DNA of 64,000 nt from Ariolimax columbianus (taxonomy: Eukaryota; Mollusca; Gastropoda; Stylommatophora; Arionidae), in contig JAVGWX010000008.1 of NCBI GenBank assembly GCA_036924085.1, positions 54,834,814 to 54,898,813 of the forward strand, in the 5' to 3' direction. Position numbers and translations under genes: made by a program. Positions within the stretch are counted from its first letter, which is position 1; every line of letters starts with the position of its first letter. Shown here piece by piece: positions 1 through 10,531 of this stretch. The notes under the pieces are model-generated. The model searched no databases and was not told the origin of the DNA. It worked only from the letters and a program-made list of their open reading frames with translations.

Positions 1-283
1 TCAATATTTTTCTGGCTTTTTAGTGCTGTGACTACGGCCAGGGCATCTGTAAACAGGACTATATGGCTTTCATTTCTTTTGCATGTCACCATTTCTTCTA
101 CTGCAGCCCTCAGTGCCTCTGCCTCCGCTCTGAAATTGCTTGAGTATTTTCCAGTTGCAACTGACAGTGTTATTTTTCTACCATTTGGAAGGCTCCGGTA
201 TACCCCTACCCCTCCGTTCTGTGTTGTGTTTGTTACAGAACCGTTGGTGTATGCATGGGTCCAGTCCATGATTGAGTAGTTTT
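1..283 (-). pseudogene. RNase H domain fragment of LINE A
   Basis: RNase H normally removes the RNA strand of the RNA:DNA hybrid during reverse transcription. The first conserved strand reads YTNGSV, where the family usually has TDGS, so the first catalytic Asp appears to be Asn here. Further on, FRAEAEALRAAV carries the conserved Glu and FTDAL the second Asp. The domain is cut by the window edge before the His/Asp motif. The segment is about 86% similar by eye to 25,970-26,138, which extends through that later motif. It follows the RT in the same frame region. Confidence 0.8.
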
Positions 284-2057
284 TCGTTTTGTACCTCAGG
301 GTTATGTCTCTTCTTTTTTTCAGTCTGGCTGTTCTTGTTTCCAATACCTGGTATATTTTCTACCACCTCTGGAAATATATGCTGCCTCCAGGTAGGTTTG
401 CCAACAGTAGGGATGGTCTTTGGTGTTGTTAATGGGTTCATAGGGTCTTCGCTCATCTTTGCTTTGGCTATTTCTGCAAAGTTTCTCCGCTTTAGTTTCC
501 CATTTCCAAAATGGTTTAGTCTCTGATGCATTGGATGGTCTGTCAGTCTTCTGAGTTTCTCTGCTTGCTGCGGGGCTCTGCAGTCTCTTCTGTCGGTCAT
601 GGATTGCAGATTTGTAATCTTTTCAAGTTCTACAATTGGCGTTGACTTCATGCCTCCTGTTATAACTCTCATGGCTTGGTTTTGAAGTTTGCTAATTTTG
701 TCAAAGTTCGCCTTTGCTGATGTTGTCCATGCCGCAATGCCATACTCGAGAACTGGTCTCACTCTTCCAGTGTACAGTTTCTTTAGTATACTTTCGTCTG
801 CTCCCCAGCTTGTGCCAGCAAGTTTCCTCATGATTGCCATTCTTTCTCTGGCTCTCATTCGGTTTCTCTCGATCTGACTTTTCCATGTCATGCGCCGGTC
901 AAATGTGACTCCCAGGTAGTTTTGGTTATCGTTTGGCCGCAGGTATTTGCCGTTAAGACTTATTTTGGTGTTTTGGGGTTTGTTTGAAAGCGAGAATATC
1001 GTACATGTTGTTTTTTCCTCGTTTATTTTGACCAGCCATGAGTTCGCCCACTCCTCCAACGATGTTAGGGGCTGCTGCATCCGATTACTTGCTAAGGTGA
1101 GATTCTTTTTAGAGGTCCACATAGCCAGATCGTCTGCACACATGGAGCTGTGGACTCTTCTTGGTTTATTCTCTGTGATGTTATTTATATACACCAGGAA
1201 GAGTGTGGGTACCAGTACTCCGCCTTGGAGTACTCCCTGCTCAAGTGTCACATTTTTGCTCATCTGCCCTTGTACTTGAACTCTGGCTGTTCTGTTTTTG
1301 AGGTAGTGGCTGATCCATATGTACATTTTCCCACAAACTTCACTTCTTCGTAGCTTGACTTTAAGTCCCTCTTACCAGACCTTGTCAAATGCCTTTTTTA
1401 GATCCACCAAAACCGCTACTGTGTGTTTTATCTCCTGTTAAGCATCCTCTATTTCTTGGGCTATGAGAGTGATCTGATCCTCAGTGGATCTGTGCTGTCT
1501 AAAGCCGGCTTGCTGTGGAATTAGTATGTGTTTTTCTTTCAGATGCCACATCAGTCTGGTGTTTATCATACTCTCCATCAGTTTTCCTACACAGCTAAGT
1601 AGACTGATAGGCCTGTATCCATTTGGATCTGTTCTGTCTTTTTTTTCATTGGTACTGGTATAAGTACAGCATCTTTCCATGCCTGCGGTACAATTCCCCT
1701 TTTCCAGCTTTGGTTCAGGACTGATAGTAACTTCCTCTTTGCTGTTTGGCCCAACCCCATCAGCATTTCGTTTGTTACGCCATCTTTTCCGGGTGATTTC
1801 TTTTTCTTTAAAGTTCTCATGGCCTCTTCCATTTCATTCATTGTTAGTTTTGCCATCATGTGCTCCTCTGGTGCCATATTGATGTTGTCGTGCCTCTTTT
1901 GTTCTTCATTAATGTCTGTATGCCTATTTGTAGGGACATCAATGTGGTTTGCTCTGGCATAATGTTTTATAAAGGCGTTTGCTGCTTTTTTTCCAGTGAG
2001 CATGTTGTCGCCCTGCTTGATGGTAATTTGTTTGTTTGATGGAGTTTCGTCATTCAT
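284..2057 (-). pseudogene. Reverse transcriptase domain of LINE A, interrupted
   Basis: The reverse transcriptase copies element RNA into the target site. Visible motifs in order: SPGKDGVTNEML and IVPQAWKDAVLIPV (fingers; about 1700-1820), YRPISLLSCVGKLMESMIN, VDLKKAFDKVW (palm Asp motif, near 1390-1420) followed directly by an in-frame stop, GVLQGGVLVPTLF (the QG motif) and CADDLAMW (the xxDD catalytic box, near 1110-1140). After this come YLGVTFDRRMTW and a long thumb/connection region. At least one frameshift near 1640 and stops near 1380 and 1440 break the frame. All catalytic motifs are recognisable, so decay is moderate. It lies between the endonuclease and RNase H of the same element. 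Confidence 0.88.
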
Positions 2058-2141
2058 GGCTCTTACTAACTTCCATAGTTTGTTCCCTTCTTTATCTTAA
2101 TTGAGGCTTTCTGTTTTGTTTTTCCAACTTTCTCTTGTTAT

Positions 2142-2812
2142 TTAGTTTAGAGTGTATTTGTATTTCGCGGTTATGGCTTTGAGGGCGATATTTACCTCCA
2201 TATATTGTTCTCTCTCTGCCATGTTCCTAGCATTTGAGACTTCGTCTTCCGCTTTCTGCAATTCATCATTCCAATAAGGCTTGTAGTTTTTCCTTGCCCT
2301 TCTTGAGATGGTTTCAGTGGCTACTTGCATTATTGCTTTGCTTAGGCTTTCCACCATGGGTTTCATATTGTTATTCCGTGTGTTGATGGTTTCACACAGC
2401 CCATCTGTCAGGATTGCAAATCTGTCCCAGTCGGCTCGTTTATAATTCCAACGTGGGAGTGGTTTTATTTCCCGTGGGCCTACTTCCATATAAACTTCTA
2501 GCCTAATTGGCCTGTGATCGCTACCTGCCAATTGGTTTAGCACCTGGCGGTCTATTTTGTGATGAATATTCACCGTGGAAAAGGCCAAGTCTGTAGAGGT
2601 GGTATGTCATGTTCTAGAATAGAAGCTAGGGCTATCCTCCGGCCTATTGATAAGATAGAGATTTGTGTCTATCTCCCAGTCTTCCACTTCATCACCTCTG
2701 TTGTCTGTGTCCGAATACCCCATCTCTCCGAGTGGCTGTTGAAGTCTCCAACTACTAGGCAGCTGGAGTCCTTGATTTCCATACTCGAGAGCGACGGTTG
2801 TTCCGTCCCTCA
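2142..2812 (-). pseudogene. AP-like endonuclease domain of LINE A, C-terminal part
   Basis: This is the C-terminal two thirds of an exonuclease/endonuclease/phosphatase fold domain, which nicks the target DNA to prime reverse transcription. Diagnostic pieces are SERWGYSD-like text with DTDNRGDEVEDW (about 2690-2730), STVNIHHKID near 2560 and the terminal AGSDHRPI (about 2500-2520), the conserved SDHxPI motif. A one-base shift near 2590 separates two reading segments. The N-terminal part with the catalytic Glu is absent; homology stops near 2812, where an unrelated GC-rich stretch begins. Confidence 0.85.
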
Positions 2813-3071
2813 CTCCGTCGACCTAGGACCGCCTGGCAGGGGCACGTACACACACCAACCGACCGACCGGGCTCGCTCGGGGAGGGATGGCAGCGCTCTG
2901 TGCAGAACAGATCCCAACGGCCCCCGGCGATGATTTTCACTCGTACTGGATCCGATTTTTGCCTGCCTGCCGGCCTGCCCTTCTCCGACCGGTTGGTCAG
3001 GCGAGGACAGGGCCTTTAGGCACGATTCCTGCTTTCCATTTGCCGATCCACAGCTCATTGCTGAGTGAACA
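2813..3071. other. GC-rich stretch of unknown origin
   Basis: A GC-rich segment that abuts the truncated endonuclease of LINE A. It is compositionally unlike its AT-rich surroundings. It has open frames on both strands, but none resembles a known family. It could be a fragment of a further repeat that joined or replaced the LINE 5' end. Confidence 0.4.
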
Positions 3072-3385
3072 GGGATTGAACACATAATGTGAGCCACTCT
3101 AAATTATGTAGCTAGATATTCTTTGAATTGGAACCCATTACAGAAAAGAACAGTGTCGATGCCAACGGAACACCGGATGAAGAATGATGCAAGGGGAGGT
3201 CCAAAGAAGACGGCCCAAAATAGCAATTGGTGGAGATGCCTAGCCTATTAACGTATTCTTTTGTTTGTCGTTGTGTTATCATTTACGTCCATCACAATCG
3301 CCAGGATGTATAAAAACGATTTGATGGACAGAACCCAGTGACTCATAGTTACATCACTGTGCGCAAACCAAAACTGACAAAGACG
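3072..3385 (+). repeat. Dispersed repeat P, copy 1
   Basis: Similar over about 300 bp to 6055-6400 in the same orientation. Shared landmarks include taaattatgtagc near the start, a cctagcctat block, and cgccaggatgtat (accgggatgtat in the other copy) near the end. There is no coding capacity. The two copies are well diverged, so the family is old. Class unknown. Confidence 0.65.
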
Positions 3386-3389
3386 CTAT

Positions 3390-3527
3390 TTAAGAATAGA
3401 TTGAATGTGCATAGTTTTTAGAGCAATGTAATACAAATGAAACTGGTTGTATACAGACTCTGCAGAGTCTTCTAAATCAGTATAAAGATGGTGAGTTAAG
3501 TTAAGTTAGTTAAGCTATTCCGCCTTC
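3390..3527 (+). mobile_element. 3' end of a CR1/L2-like LINE
   Basis: Matches the 3' untranslated end of the LINE at 44.8-45.55 kb: ttaagaatagattgaatg, then tagagcaatgt, aaatgaaactggttgtatac, agactctgcagagtcttct and a terminal (TTAAG)n-like run. A third copy is in reverse at 16.8-16.9 kb. Only the tail is present, as expected for a 5'-truncated insertion. Confidence 0.7.
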
Positions 3528-4329
3528 AAGTGACAACCCTAGAAATGACAGTGGGGAGGCAAACTGCCACCCAAAAAAGCCAGCTTATACCGGATGTGTC
3601 TGGTCATATGGACAGATATTGCAGCCTCACTGTAAACTCATTATCACTGCAGAGTTTATCCTCATTTTGACATCCGCGAGAGGACTTATTGCTCTGATGA
3701 ATAAAGGCTACTTGTCCTTGCAGTCGTCACACACTGGACAGACTAGGTCTTTACTTGACCTCTACACATGTCACAAAAGTTGGCTAAAGAAGGTTGTGCA
3801 CGAGGACTAGCAACTTCATCATGTAAAAAAACATTACTATTATAATCGACACTTGCAAAATCTCAAATACAGACTTTCAGATGCAGTTGAAACCTGTTCT
3901 TCACTCACGAAAGAAAAGGTAAATGACTTCCAATGTTTGGAAACAGGCTTCCTTTTAACGGGACCAGCTGCAGCTGTATTATATTCTTCACATTGTAACA
4001 AACAGATGAGAAATAAGACTGGATTTTTGGATGCGATGCCTAGCTTATCAACTTAGATGCGAGGACCATCGATAATAATAGAGCTTGTTCAGTTCTTTTG
4101 TCTAAATTCGAGCATGCTTAAGGTGATGTGCATGCTTTCAGTCGCAGACAGTCTTATTTTTTTAAATATAAATGCACACAAAAATAATGTGTACTAAATT
4201 GTGTGTTAGAGTTTTCGAGTCCGCGTCTTTCAACTACTATCTTTTTCGTTACATCAAGGCGTACAATAAATACATTTCAATCCTTATGACTAGTCCTGAA
4301 ATATTTGCACGTTATAAAAAAGTTTGGAT
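3528..4329. other. No recognisable feature
   Basis: AT-rich unique-looking sequence. Short open frames (about 60-67 codons) occur on the plus strand, but none shows a recognisable domain. Confidence 0.5.
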
Positions 4330-4990
4330 TAAGCTGGGTGTTTAAAGAGAGTCTTTTTTTGGTGTCCTCCTTGTGTCCTTAAGCGTCATGTTATGAAGAG
4401 GTTTCTTGACCGGGCTCTAGCATTTGCTTTGTACATGGGAAACTTTACTGCTTCTGTTATTTCTACTATCCATCTTTTTATGTGGTTTGCCCTGGGCTCA
4501 GTGTCTATTGTATCTATATAGTATTGTTTTTTGAAGGATACTATCTGGTGTTTGACGTGGTACGTGGCCGAACCATTTGGTTTGCTGTTTCCTGATGAGG
4601 TCTAGCACTGGTGTTGTATCTACTTGTCTCCTGTTATCTTCGTTTCTGATTTTATCCATTCTTGTTACTGAAAGCATTGTGCCCAGGAATTTCATCTCTG
4701 ATGTTACGATGTGTCTTTTATCTTTGTTTCTTAATGTCCATTTCTGGCACTTATAGCATAATGTGGGTAGGAATATTGTGTTGTATAGCATTCTTTTTGT
4801 ATCCATTGTCAAGTGCTTACATTTGGATTTCAGTGTTGCCTTTGCCGTCAACTGCGAGTGTTACCCATGTACGTGAAATTTTTCACCTGTTTTACTTGTT
4901 GGTTTTGTATGAATGTTGTTTCTATTTATTTTCTTGCAATTGTCAAAACTTTGGTTTTTCCTATGTAGATTTTCATACTGTATTCCACTG
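4330..4990 (-). pseudogene. LINE reverse transcriptase C-terminal region
   Basis: The post-RT C-terminal region of a non-LTR retrotransposon. It shows YNTIFLPTLCY (the thumb-end motif), SEMKFLGTMLSVTRMDKIRNED, TTPVLDLIRKQQTKWFGHV and then, in a shifted frame, GKPHKK and LKDTRRTPKK before the end near 4335. The 'K-W-F-G-H' block is the common C-terminal signature of many invertebrate LINEs. The same family seems to recur, more decayed, at 21.93-22.26 kb (EMKCLRKVIGVTR). The catalytic RT core is missing, so this is a 5'-truncated copy. Confidence 0.8.
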
Positions 4991-5051
4991 AGACCTCATT
5001 AAGATTGGTGATATGTATTCCACTGAGACCTCATTAAGATTGCTGATATGT
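4981..5051. repeat. 36-bp direct duplication
   Basis: A 36-bp block starting tattccactgagacctcat occurs twice head to tail with one mismatch. It lies just beyond the LINE fragment. Confidence 0.85.
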
Positions 5052-6050
5052 TCATGCAATTGTTTTTCTGAGGTTGCTATTAGTGCTTGCTCTTTATTTT
5101 TTTTTTAAAGTGTCGCATCTCTGTATTCTACTGAGGCATGCCCTTTTCCACCCCAGGCCGCAGCCTTTTAGGTGATATCACGACGTATTAACCAGTGCTT
5201 GGATGTGTCTGTATGTACCTATGTACCTATGCTAGTTAAGGCGCTCTCAGAGGTCAACCCAACCAACATGCAATGGAAGGTCACCCTGAGGGCGTGTGTG
5301 AAAGTTGTGTAAGAGTGTGATTGTTGGACAGAGTGAAGGACCTGACCCTGAGGACGTGTGTGAAAGTTGTGTGAGAGTGTGATTGTTGAACAGAGTCAAA
5401 TGAAACAGAGTGTGAGAGTGTGAGGTAAGAAGAGAGTGGAAGTACATTCATGTGGAATTATTTTTCGCTTGGTCATTAACAAAGAGAAGCTCATTTAAGG
5501 GATCACTGAGGTTGTTTCCCCTCACTAATGTTGGCTGTTTGACAAATTGCGTCTATATTTGTGAGAGAGTAATCTGTCATTTTGTAACCACATACCCTAC
5601 TTATTACCATATTGTGTACTTATTTCTGTCAGTTTTTTAAAAATATTTACACATTTAGACACTTTACATAAACAAATAAGGGCATTGTGGATTCAGCCTG
5701 TGGGTAATTAATTTTCATGTGTGATATTATCGTTCTTTCATTTTGTGATTGAGTTTATCAGCAGTTTGATAACAAATTAAAATATTTAGTGAAAGATCAA
5801 TTTGTGATCAGATTTAATGTTAAATTATACAAATTGTAAATTTCACCAAAACTATTGAAGATAAATGTTGAAGAAAATATTGTAACAACTATAGACTTGT
5901 TTTTTGTCAATTCTACATACCTTCTTGTATGGCCTGTTAGTTGGTCATATGTGATAACAGGCACATTTTTGTTGCAAAGAATATGATAACAAGTAGAGAT
6001 TTGTTTCAGAGAATATAATAAACACCAATGCAGCTGAGATATAAGAATAC
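5052..6050. other. No gene; 60-bp duplication inside
   Basis: Mostly AT-rich unique-looking sequence. Between about 5281 and 5400 a block of about 60 bp (gtgtgtgaaagttgtgt near its start) is present twice in tandem with a few mismatches. No coding region is recognisable. Confidence 0.5.
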
Positions 6051-6054
6051 AGAT

Positions 6055-6410
6055 TGAAGAGGAATTGAGCACACAATGTGGGCCAATCTAAATTATGTAG
6101 CCAGACATTCACTGGATTGGTTCCTATTAGGGGAAAATAACAGAGGGGATGCCAGCAGAAAACATGTTGAAGATTGATGGAAGGGAAAGCCAGGACAGTT
6201 TCAGTTACTTGGGTGGATGTAAAGAAGACAACCCCAAACAGCAACAGTGGAGATCCCTAGCCTATCAACTTACTCTTTTGTTTGTGTTTGTGTCATCACT
6301 TACGTCCCTTATTTGTGTTATCACTTACGTCCCTTACAATTACCGGGATGTATCAAAACCAGTTGAAGGACAGAAGCCAATGAATCAAACTGACTGCTTG
6401 TTTCAAGGGC
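6055..6410 (+). repeat. Dispersed repeat P, copy 2
   Basis: Second copy of the family at 3072-3385, same orientation. It carries an internal doubling of the tcacttacgtccctta block, which is single in copy 1. The sequence is not coding. Class unknown. Confidence 0.65.
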
Positions 6411-6573
6411 AGCGACCCAGAGTTGAATAAGACCATTTTCCACCTCAAATACGGTGATTCTGCAGTAGTATAGTTCGACTAAAAGAATATGATGATGATG
6501 ATTTAATCCCTTTAGCTGTGAGCTGGCAGCTCTTGACAGCTCAATGCCTCCCGGACAAAAGCACACGTCGTCC

Positions 6574-6888
6574 TCAATCGTTGTTGTGATGTGTAGAGTG
6601 AATTGAATATGGTGGGGTGTGGTGGTAACATCTGGTTCCCTGAAAATCAGCCAGCCTTGGGCACAAAGTCAGGAGGTGCTCGACTGACTCCTCATGGTCA
6701 TGGCATAATCTGCAGTTTGGTTCACGTAGTGGGTCTAATCTATTCAGATGTTTGTGGAGAGGGGCATGGCCTGTTCTCAGCTTGAAGATCAAACTCTGGT
6801 CTCCTCGTTTCAATTTAGGGCTGAGTCCTGGGGATCTGGTTTTGTTTGGTTTTTGAAATATACTCGGCCTGTCTGAGATGTGGCCCAC
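6574..6888 (-). pseudogene. Cys/His tail of LINE C
   Basis: The C-terminal tail of the LINE polyprotein. It reads LKRGDQSLIFKLRTGHAPL, then CRLCHDHEESVEHLLTLC, a C-x2-C...H...C cluster seen at the end of many RNase H-bearing LINEs and presumed to bind zinc. A 34-bp block (tctgagatgtggcccact...) is doubled just upstream at about 6870-6945. It joins the RNase H region to its right. Confidence 0.8.
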
Positions 6889-6945
6889 TTATCTAGCCAC
6901 TCATGTCTGAGATGTGGCCCACTGATCTAGACACTCATGTTTATA

Positions 6946-7584
6946 GTTACTTTTCAGGATTTGTTTGCAGGTTTGTAGTGTGATACTAGGTAGTGCCTGT
7001 GGTAGCATTGCCTCGCTTCTGGTCAGCTCATCAGCCTTCTCATTTCCTGGGATTCCGACATGGCCAGGTATCTACTGGAGCACTACTTCCGCTCTATAAG
7101 AGGTGGACAATTGGTCAATTAATTTGTAGATATTATTAACATCTGGAGATATTCTGTTTTCCAAGGCTTGGAGTGCAGACTTTGAGTCTGAGAAAACAAC
7201 GATCTCCTCAGGCTATATAGTGCCGCTTTCAAAATCTGAGATTATTCGGCACAAAGCTTTTTCTATTTATTCTATTTAGCTTTTGCTATTATTTCTGCTT
7301 AGTAATTGGAACAGGTTTCTTCACAAGGGCCATATATGTAGTGCTGGTCTTCTTTGGTTATATATTTTAATTACAGCGCCACATCCAGAGTTGGTTGTAG
7401 CCCAGGTTGCAGATCCATCTGTGTATATTTTGATGTTTTGTGGATATGAATCTATAGTTTCCAAAGCGATAGTTTTCAGCAAAGATGGTAGGATGTTCCT
7501 GTCGGCAGAGGGGTCAGAGAGTACAGTTCTTATTGTGGGGGTAGTCGTCTGCCAGCAAGGTGGTTCATCATTGATGATCACCAT
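6946..7584 (-). pseudogene. RNase H domain of LINE C, broken
   Basis: RNase H removes template RNA after reverse transcription. The first strand has IKIYTDGSATWATT (catalytic Asp intact, near 7420-7460). EIVVFSDSKSALQALENR follows near 7150-7210 and PGHVGIPGNEKADEL near 7030-7070. In-frame stops lie between these blocks, for example just before IPGHVG. The domain is full length in outline, with D, D and H motifs all readable. It is flanked by the RT connection region (7585-7823) and the Cys/His tail. Confidence 0.82.
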
Positions 7585-8856
7585 AAGCCTTCTACCCTCT
7601 GGCAGGTGGTGTTTATTGATATTGTCTTGCGCTTTTTTTTAGGAAAGATGTCTTTTTTTATTCTATGCTTTTTGTGCCAATGTTCTACCATTTTCCTTTT
7701 CTCCTCCGGAGTGTCCATTCTTAAGTATCTTTCACGCATTTCCACGATAGAGCGTTCTCGTCTTAGGTTTAGAGGTTCGATGTTAGAATTAATTTCACAT
7801 GCATCTGTCGGCCTTGTTTTCATGGCACCCTTATAAACCGCAGAGCGTGATTTTGTACTCTGTTCAGCTTGTGTAAGAGGCTTTTGCTTGCAACGGCTTG
7901 GAGGGGGAGTGAATAGTCAAGCACTGAGCGGACATATCCAATGTATAACTGGCGTAGTGAATCTTGATCTGCCCTCTCCCCACCCTCTCCCCCATCCACA
8001 AGTACAGAGGAGCTTGATAAGCCTGAGCCTTGTGGATGCTTGTTCAATCAGCTTGTCTATATGGGGTTTCATAGTGAGTCTGCGGTCAAGCTCGACTCCG
8101 AGGTATCTCTGGGTTTTGTCATAGGTTAATTTCACTCCGTTTATTTTGACATCGATTTTTTCCTCTTCAATCTTTTAATTTAAGCTGAACACGGGTTTCT
8201 CTACATTAATGTCAAGCTTCCAAAACTGGCAATATGTAGAGATGGTTGTCAGATTCATGTTCAACTTTTTGGTGATGGGTTTCAGATGTTTTCCTTTTGA
8301 CCAAATGACCAGGTCATCCGCAAATAGTGCCTTTTGGCAGGTTATGACATCTGGTAAGTCGTTTATGTACACAAGGGATAATGTACAACTTAGCGCAGAT
8401 CCCTGGGGCAGTCCTTCATCCAGGGTCCTTTGTTTGGATGTTGATCCGCTGAATGTTGTTCGGATTGTTCTGTTATGGAAGAAACCTTTTAGCCAGCTGT
8501 ACATTCGCCTTGATATTCCCATTATTTGCATCTTGAAGAGGATGCCAGTCCTCCAGACTCGATCGTAGGCTTGTCTGAGGTCAATGAATGTTGCCAGCAC
8601 ATTGTTTTTCTCCTGGCAAGCATCACCTACCTCTTGGGTGAATCTTATCAGCTGGTCCATTGTCTGTCTCTTTCTTCTGAAGCCTGATTGGTTTGTATTA
8701 AGAATCTTGGAGCTTTCTAGTCACTAATATAACCTTTCGTTTATCATCCTTTCAGCGACCTTGCCTAGGTTTGAAGTCAGGTAGATCAGACGATAGCTTG
8801 TTACTAGGTTTGATGGTTTGTCTTTCATTAGAACTGGGATGATGTTTGCTTTTCAC
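7585..8856 (-). pseudogene. Reverse transcriptase of LINE C, main part
   Basis: RT motifs read right to left: KANIIPVLMKDKPSN (8800-8850), LTSNLGKVAERMINERL (8745-8800), MDQLIRFTQEVGDACQEKNN, TFIDLRQAYDRVW (palm Asp, near 8560-8590), LPQGSALSCTLSLVYIND (near 8370-8420), LFADDLVIW (the F-A-D-D catalytic box, near 8310-8330), then TQRYLGVELDRRLTM (8070-8110) and the thumb. A stop replaces the codon just before KANIIPV at the array edge, and shifts occur near 8170, 8050 and 7820. The upstream part of the same domain continues beyond the 27-bp array at 9750-9825. Confidence 0.87.
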
Positions 8857-9749
8857 CAGTCTGTTGGTAGCTTGCCTTCTCTCCAGTCTGTTGGTAGCTT
8901 GCCTTCTCTCCAGTCTGTTGGTAGCTTGCCTTCTCTCCAGTCTGTTGGTAGCTTGCCTTCTCTCCAGTCTGTTGGTAGCTTGCCTTATCTCCAGTCTGTT
9001 GGTAGCTTGCCTTCTCTCCAGTCTGTTGGTAGCTTGCCTTCTCTCCAGTCTGTTGGTAGCTTGCCTTCTCTCCAGTCTGTTGGTAGCTTGCCTTCTCTCC
9101 AGTCTGTTGGTAGCTTGGCTTCTCTCCAGTCTGTTAGTAGGTTGCCTTCTCTCCAGTCTGTTGGTAGCTTGCCTTCTCTCCAGTCTGTTGGTAGCTTGCC
9201 TTCTCTCCAGTCTGTTGATAGCTTGCCTTCTCTCCAGTCTGTTGGTAGCTTGCCTTCTCTCCAGTCTGTTGGTAGCTTGCCTTCTCTCCAGTCTGTTGGT
9301 AGCTTGCCTTCTCTCCAGTCTGTTGGTAGCTTGCCTTCTCTCCAGTCTGTTGGTAGCTTGCCTTCTCTCCAGTCTGTTGGTAGCTTGCCTTCTCTCCAGT
9401 CTGTTGGTAGCTTGCCTTCTCTCCACTCTGTTGGTAGCTTGCCTTCTCTCCAGTCTGTTGGTAGCTTGCCTTCTCTCCAGTCTGTTGGTAGCTTGCCTTC
9501 TCTCCAGTCTGTTGGTAGCTTGCCTTCTCTCCAGTCTGTTGGTAGCTTGCCTTCTCTCCAGTCTGTTGGTAGCTTGCCTTCTCTCCAGTCTGTTGGTAGC
9601 TTGCCTTCTCTCCAGTCTGTTGGTAGCTTGGCTTCTCTCCAGTCTGTTGGTAGCTTGGCTTCTCTCCAGTCTGTTGGTAGCTTGCCTTCTCTCCAGTCTG
9701 TTGGTAGCTTTGGCTTCTCTCCAGTCTGTTGGTAGCTAGCCTTCTTTCC
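8857..9749. repeat. 27-bp minisatellite, about 33 copies, inside the LINE C RT
   Basis: Tandem 27-bp units (core agtctgttggtagcttgcc) with few substitutions and one extra base near 9708. Read on the LINE strand each unit is nine codons, W-R-E-G-K-L-P-T-D. This is the local RT text that precedes KANIIPV: on the far side the RT reads LINKTWKEG. The array is therefore an expansion of the RT's own G-x-L-P-x-D-W region rather than foreign DNA. Open frames of 200-300 codons on both strands are a by-product of the unit length. Confidence 0.93.
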
Positions 9750-9830
9750 ATGTTTTGTTAATGAGGTCCGGGATGGTATGGAGCTTATCATTTGAGAGAT
9801 TTAAGAGCATCTCGTTAGTCAGCAATGATC
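9750..9830 (-). pseudogene. RT upstream segment of LINE C beyond the array
   Basis: Reads NEMLLNLSNDKLHTIPDLIN then KTWKEG directly into the 27-bp array. This matches the stretch that normally precedes the G-x-L-P-x-W-K motif of LINE RTs. It shows that the array interrupts one continuous domain. To its right the frame jumps to an endonuclease segment, which marks an internal deletion near 9810-9830. Confidence 0.75.
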
Positions 9831-9865
9831 AGTCTTTTTAGATCAGTAGTATGTGAAATATGCAA

Positions 9866-10531
9866 CGTGAGGTGAGCTCTTGGTGGGTTGTATATGTTAA
9901 GGTGTGCTCTTGGTGGGTTGTGTATGTTAGGGTGTGCTCTTGGTGGGTTGTGTATGTTAAGGTGTGCTCTTGGTGGGTTGTATATGTTAAGGTGTGCTCT
10001 TGGTGGGTTGTATATGTTAAGGTGTACTCTTAGTGCGTTGTATATGTTAAGGTTTGCTCTTAGCGGGTTGTATATGTTAAGGTGTGCTCTTGGTGGGTTG
10101 TATATGTTAAGGTGTGCTCTTGGTGGGTTGTATATGTTAAGGTGTACTCTTAGTGGGTTGTATATGTTAAGGTGTGCTCTTAGTGGGTTGTATATGGTAA
10201 GGTGTGCTCTTGGTGGGTTGAATATGTTAAGGTGTGCTCCTGGTGGGTTGTATATGTTAAGGTGTGCTCTTGGTGGGTTATATATGTTAAGGTGTGCTCT
10301 TGGTGGGTTGCATATGTTAAGGTGTGCTCTTGGTGGGTTGTATATGTTAAGGTGTGCTCTTGGTGGGTTGTATATGTTAAGGTGTGCTCTTGGTGGGTTG
10401 TATATGTTAAGGTGTGCTCTTGGTGGGTTGTATATGTTAAGGTGTGCTCTTGGTGGGTTTTATATGTTAAGGTGGGCTTTTGGTGGGTTGTATATGTTAA
10501 GGTGTGCTCTTAATGGGTTGTATATGTTAAG
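9866..10531. repeat. 30-bp minisatellite, about 22 copies, inside the LINE C endonuclease
   Basis: Tandem 30-bp units (tatatgttaaggtgtgctct...). On the LINE strand each unit is ten codons reading LNIYNPPRAH. This is the endonuclease's conserved 'NIYNPP' strand, continuous with GGRPLEI on the upstream side and with LTLHISHTTDLKRLIIAD on the downstream side. Units carry scattered point changes, for example PL for PP in units at both ends and in the middle. Confidence 0.92.

Larger units (their letters stand above)
1..2812 (-). mobile_element. LINE family A (EN-RT-RNase H non-LTR retrotransposon), partial
   Basis: A decayed non-LTR retrotransposon read right to left: an AP-like endonuclease part, a reverse transcriptase, and the start of an RNase H domain that runs off the window edge. 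The domain order and the presence of RNase H suggest the I/Nimb group, but no tree was possible. The endonuclease begins abruptly near 2812, so the 5' end is missing. Stops and frameshifts make it non-autonomous. Related 3' ends of the same family lie at 12.3-12.7, 25.4-26.1 and 42.07-42.28 kb. Confidence 0.9.

Noticed and set aside
8752..9791. 200-300 codon open frames over the 27-bp array
   Set aside because: By-product of a unit length divisible by three. Only the short LINE-strand reading at its edges is ancestral RT coding.
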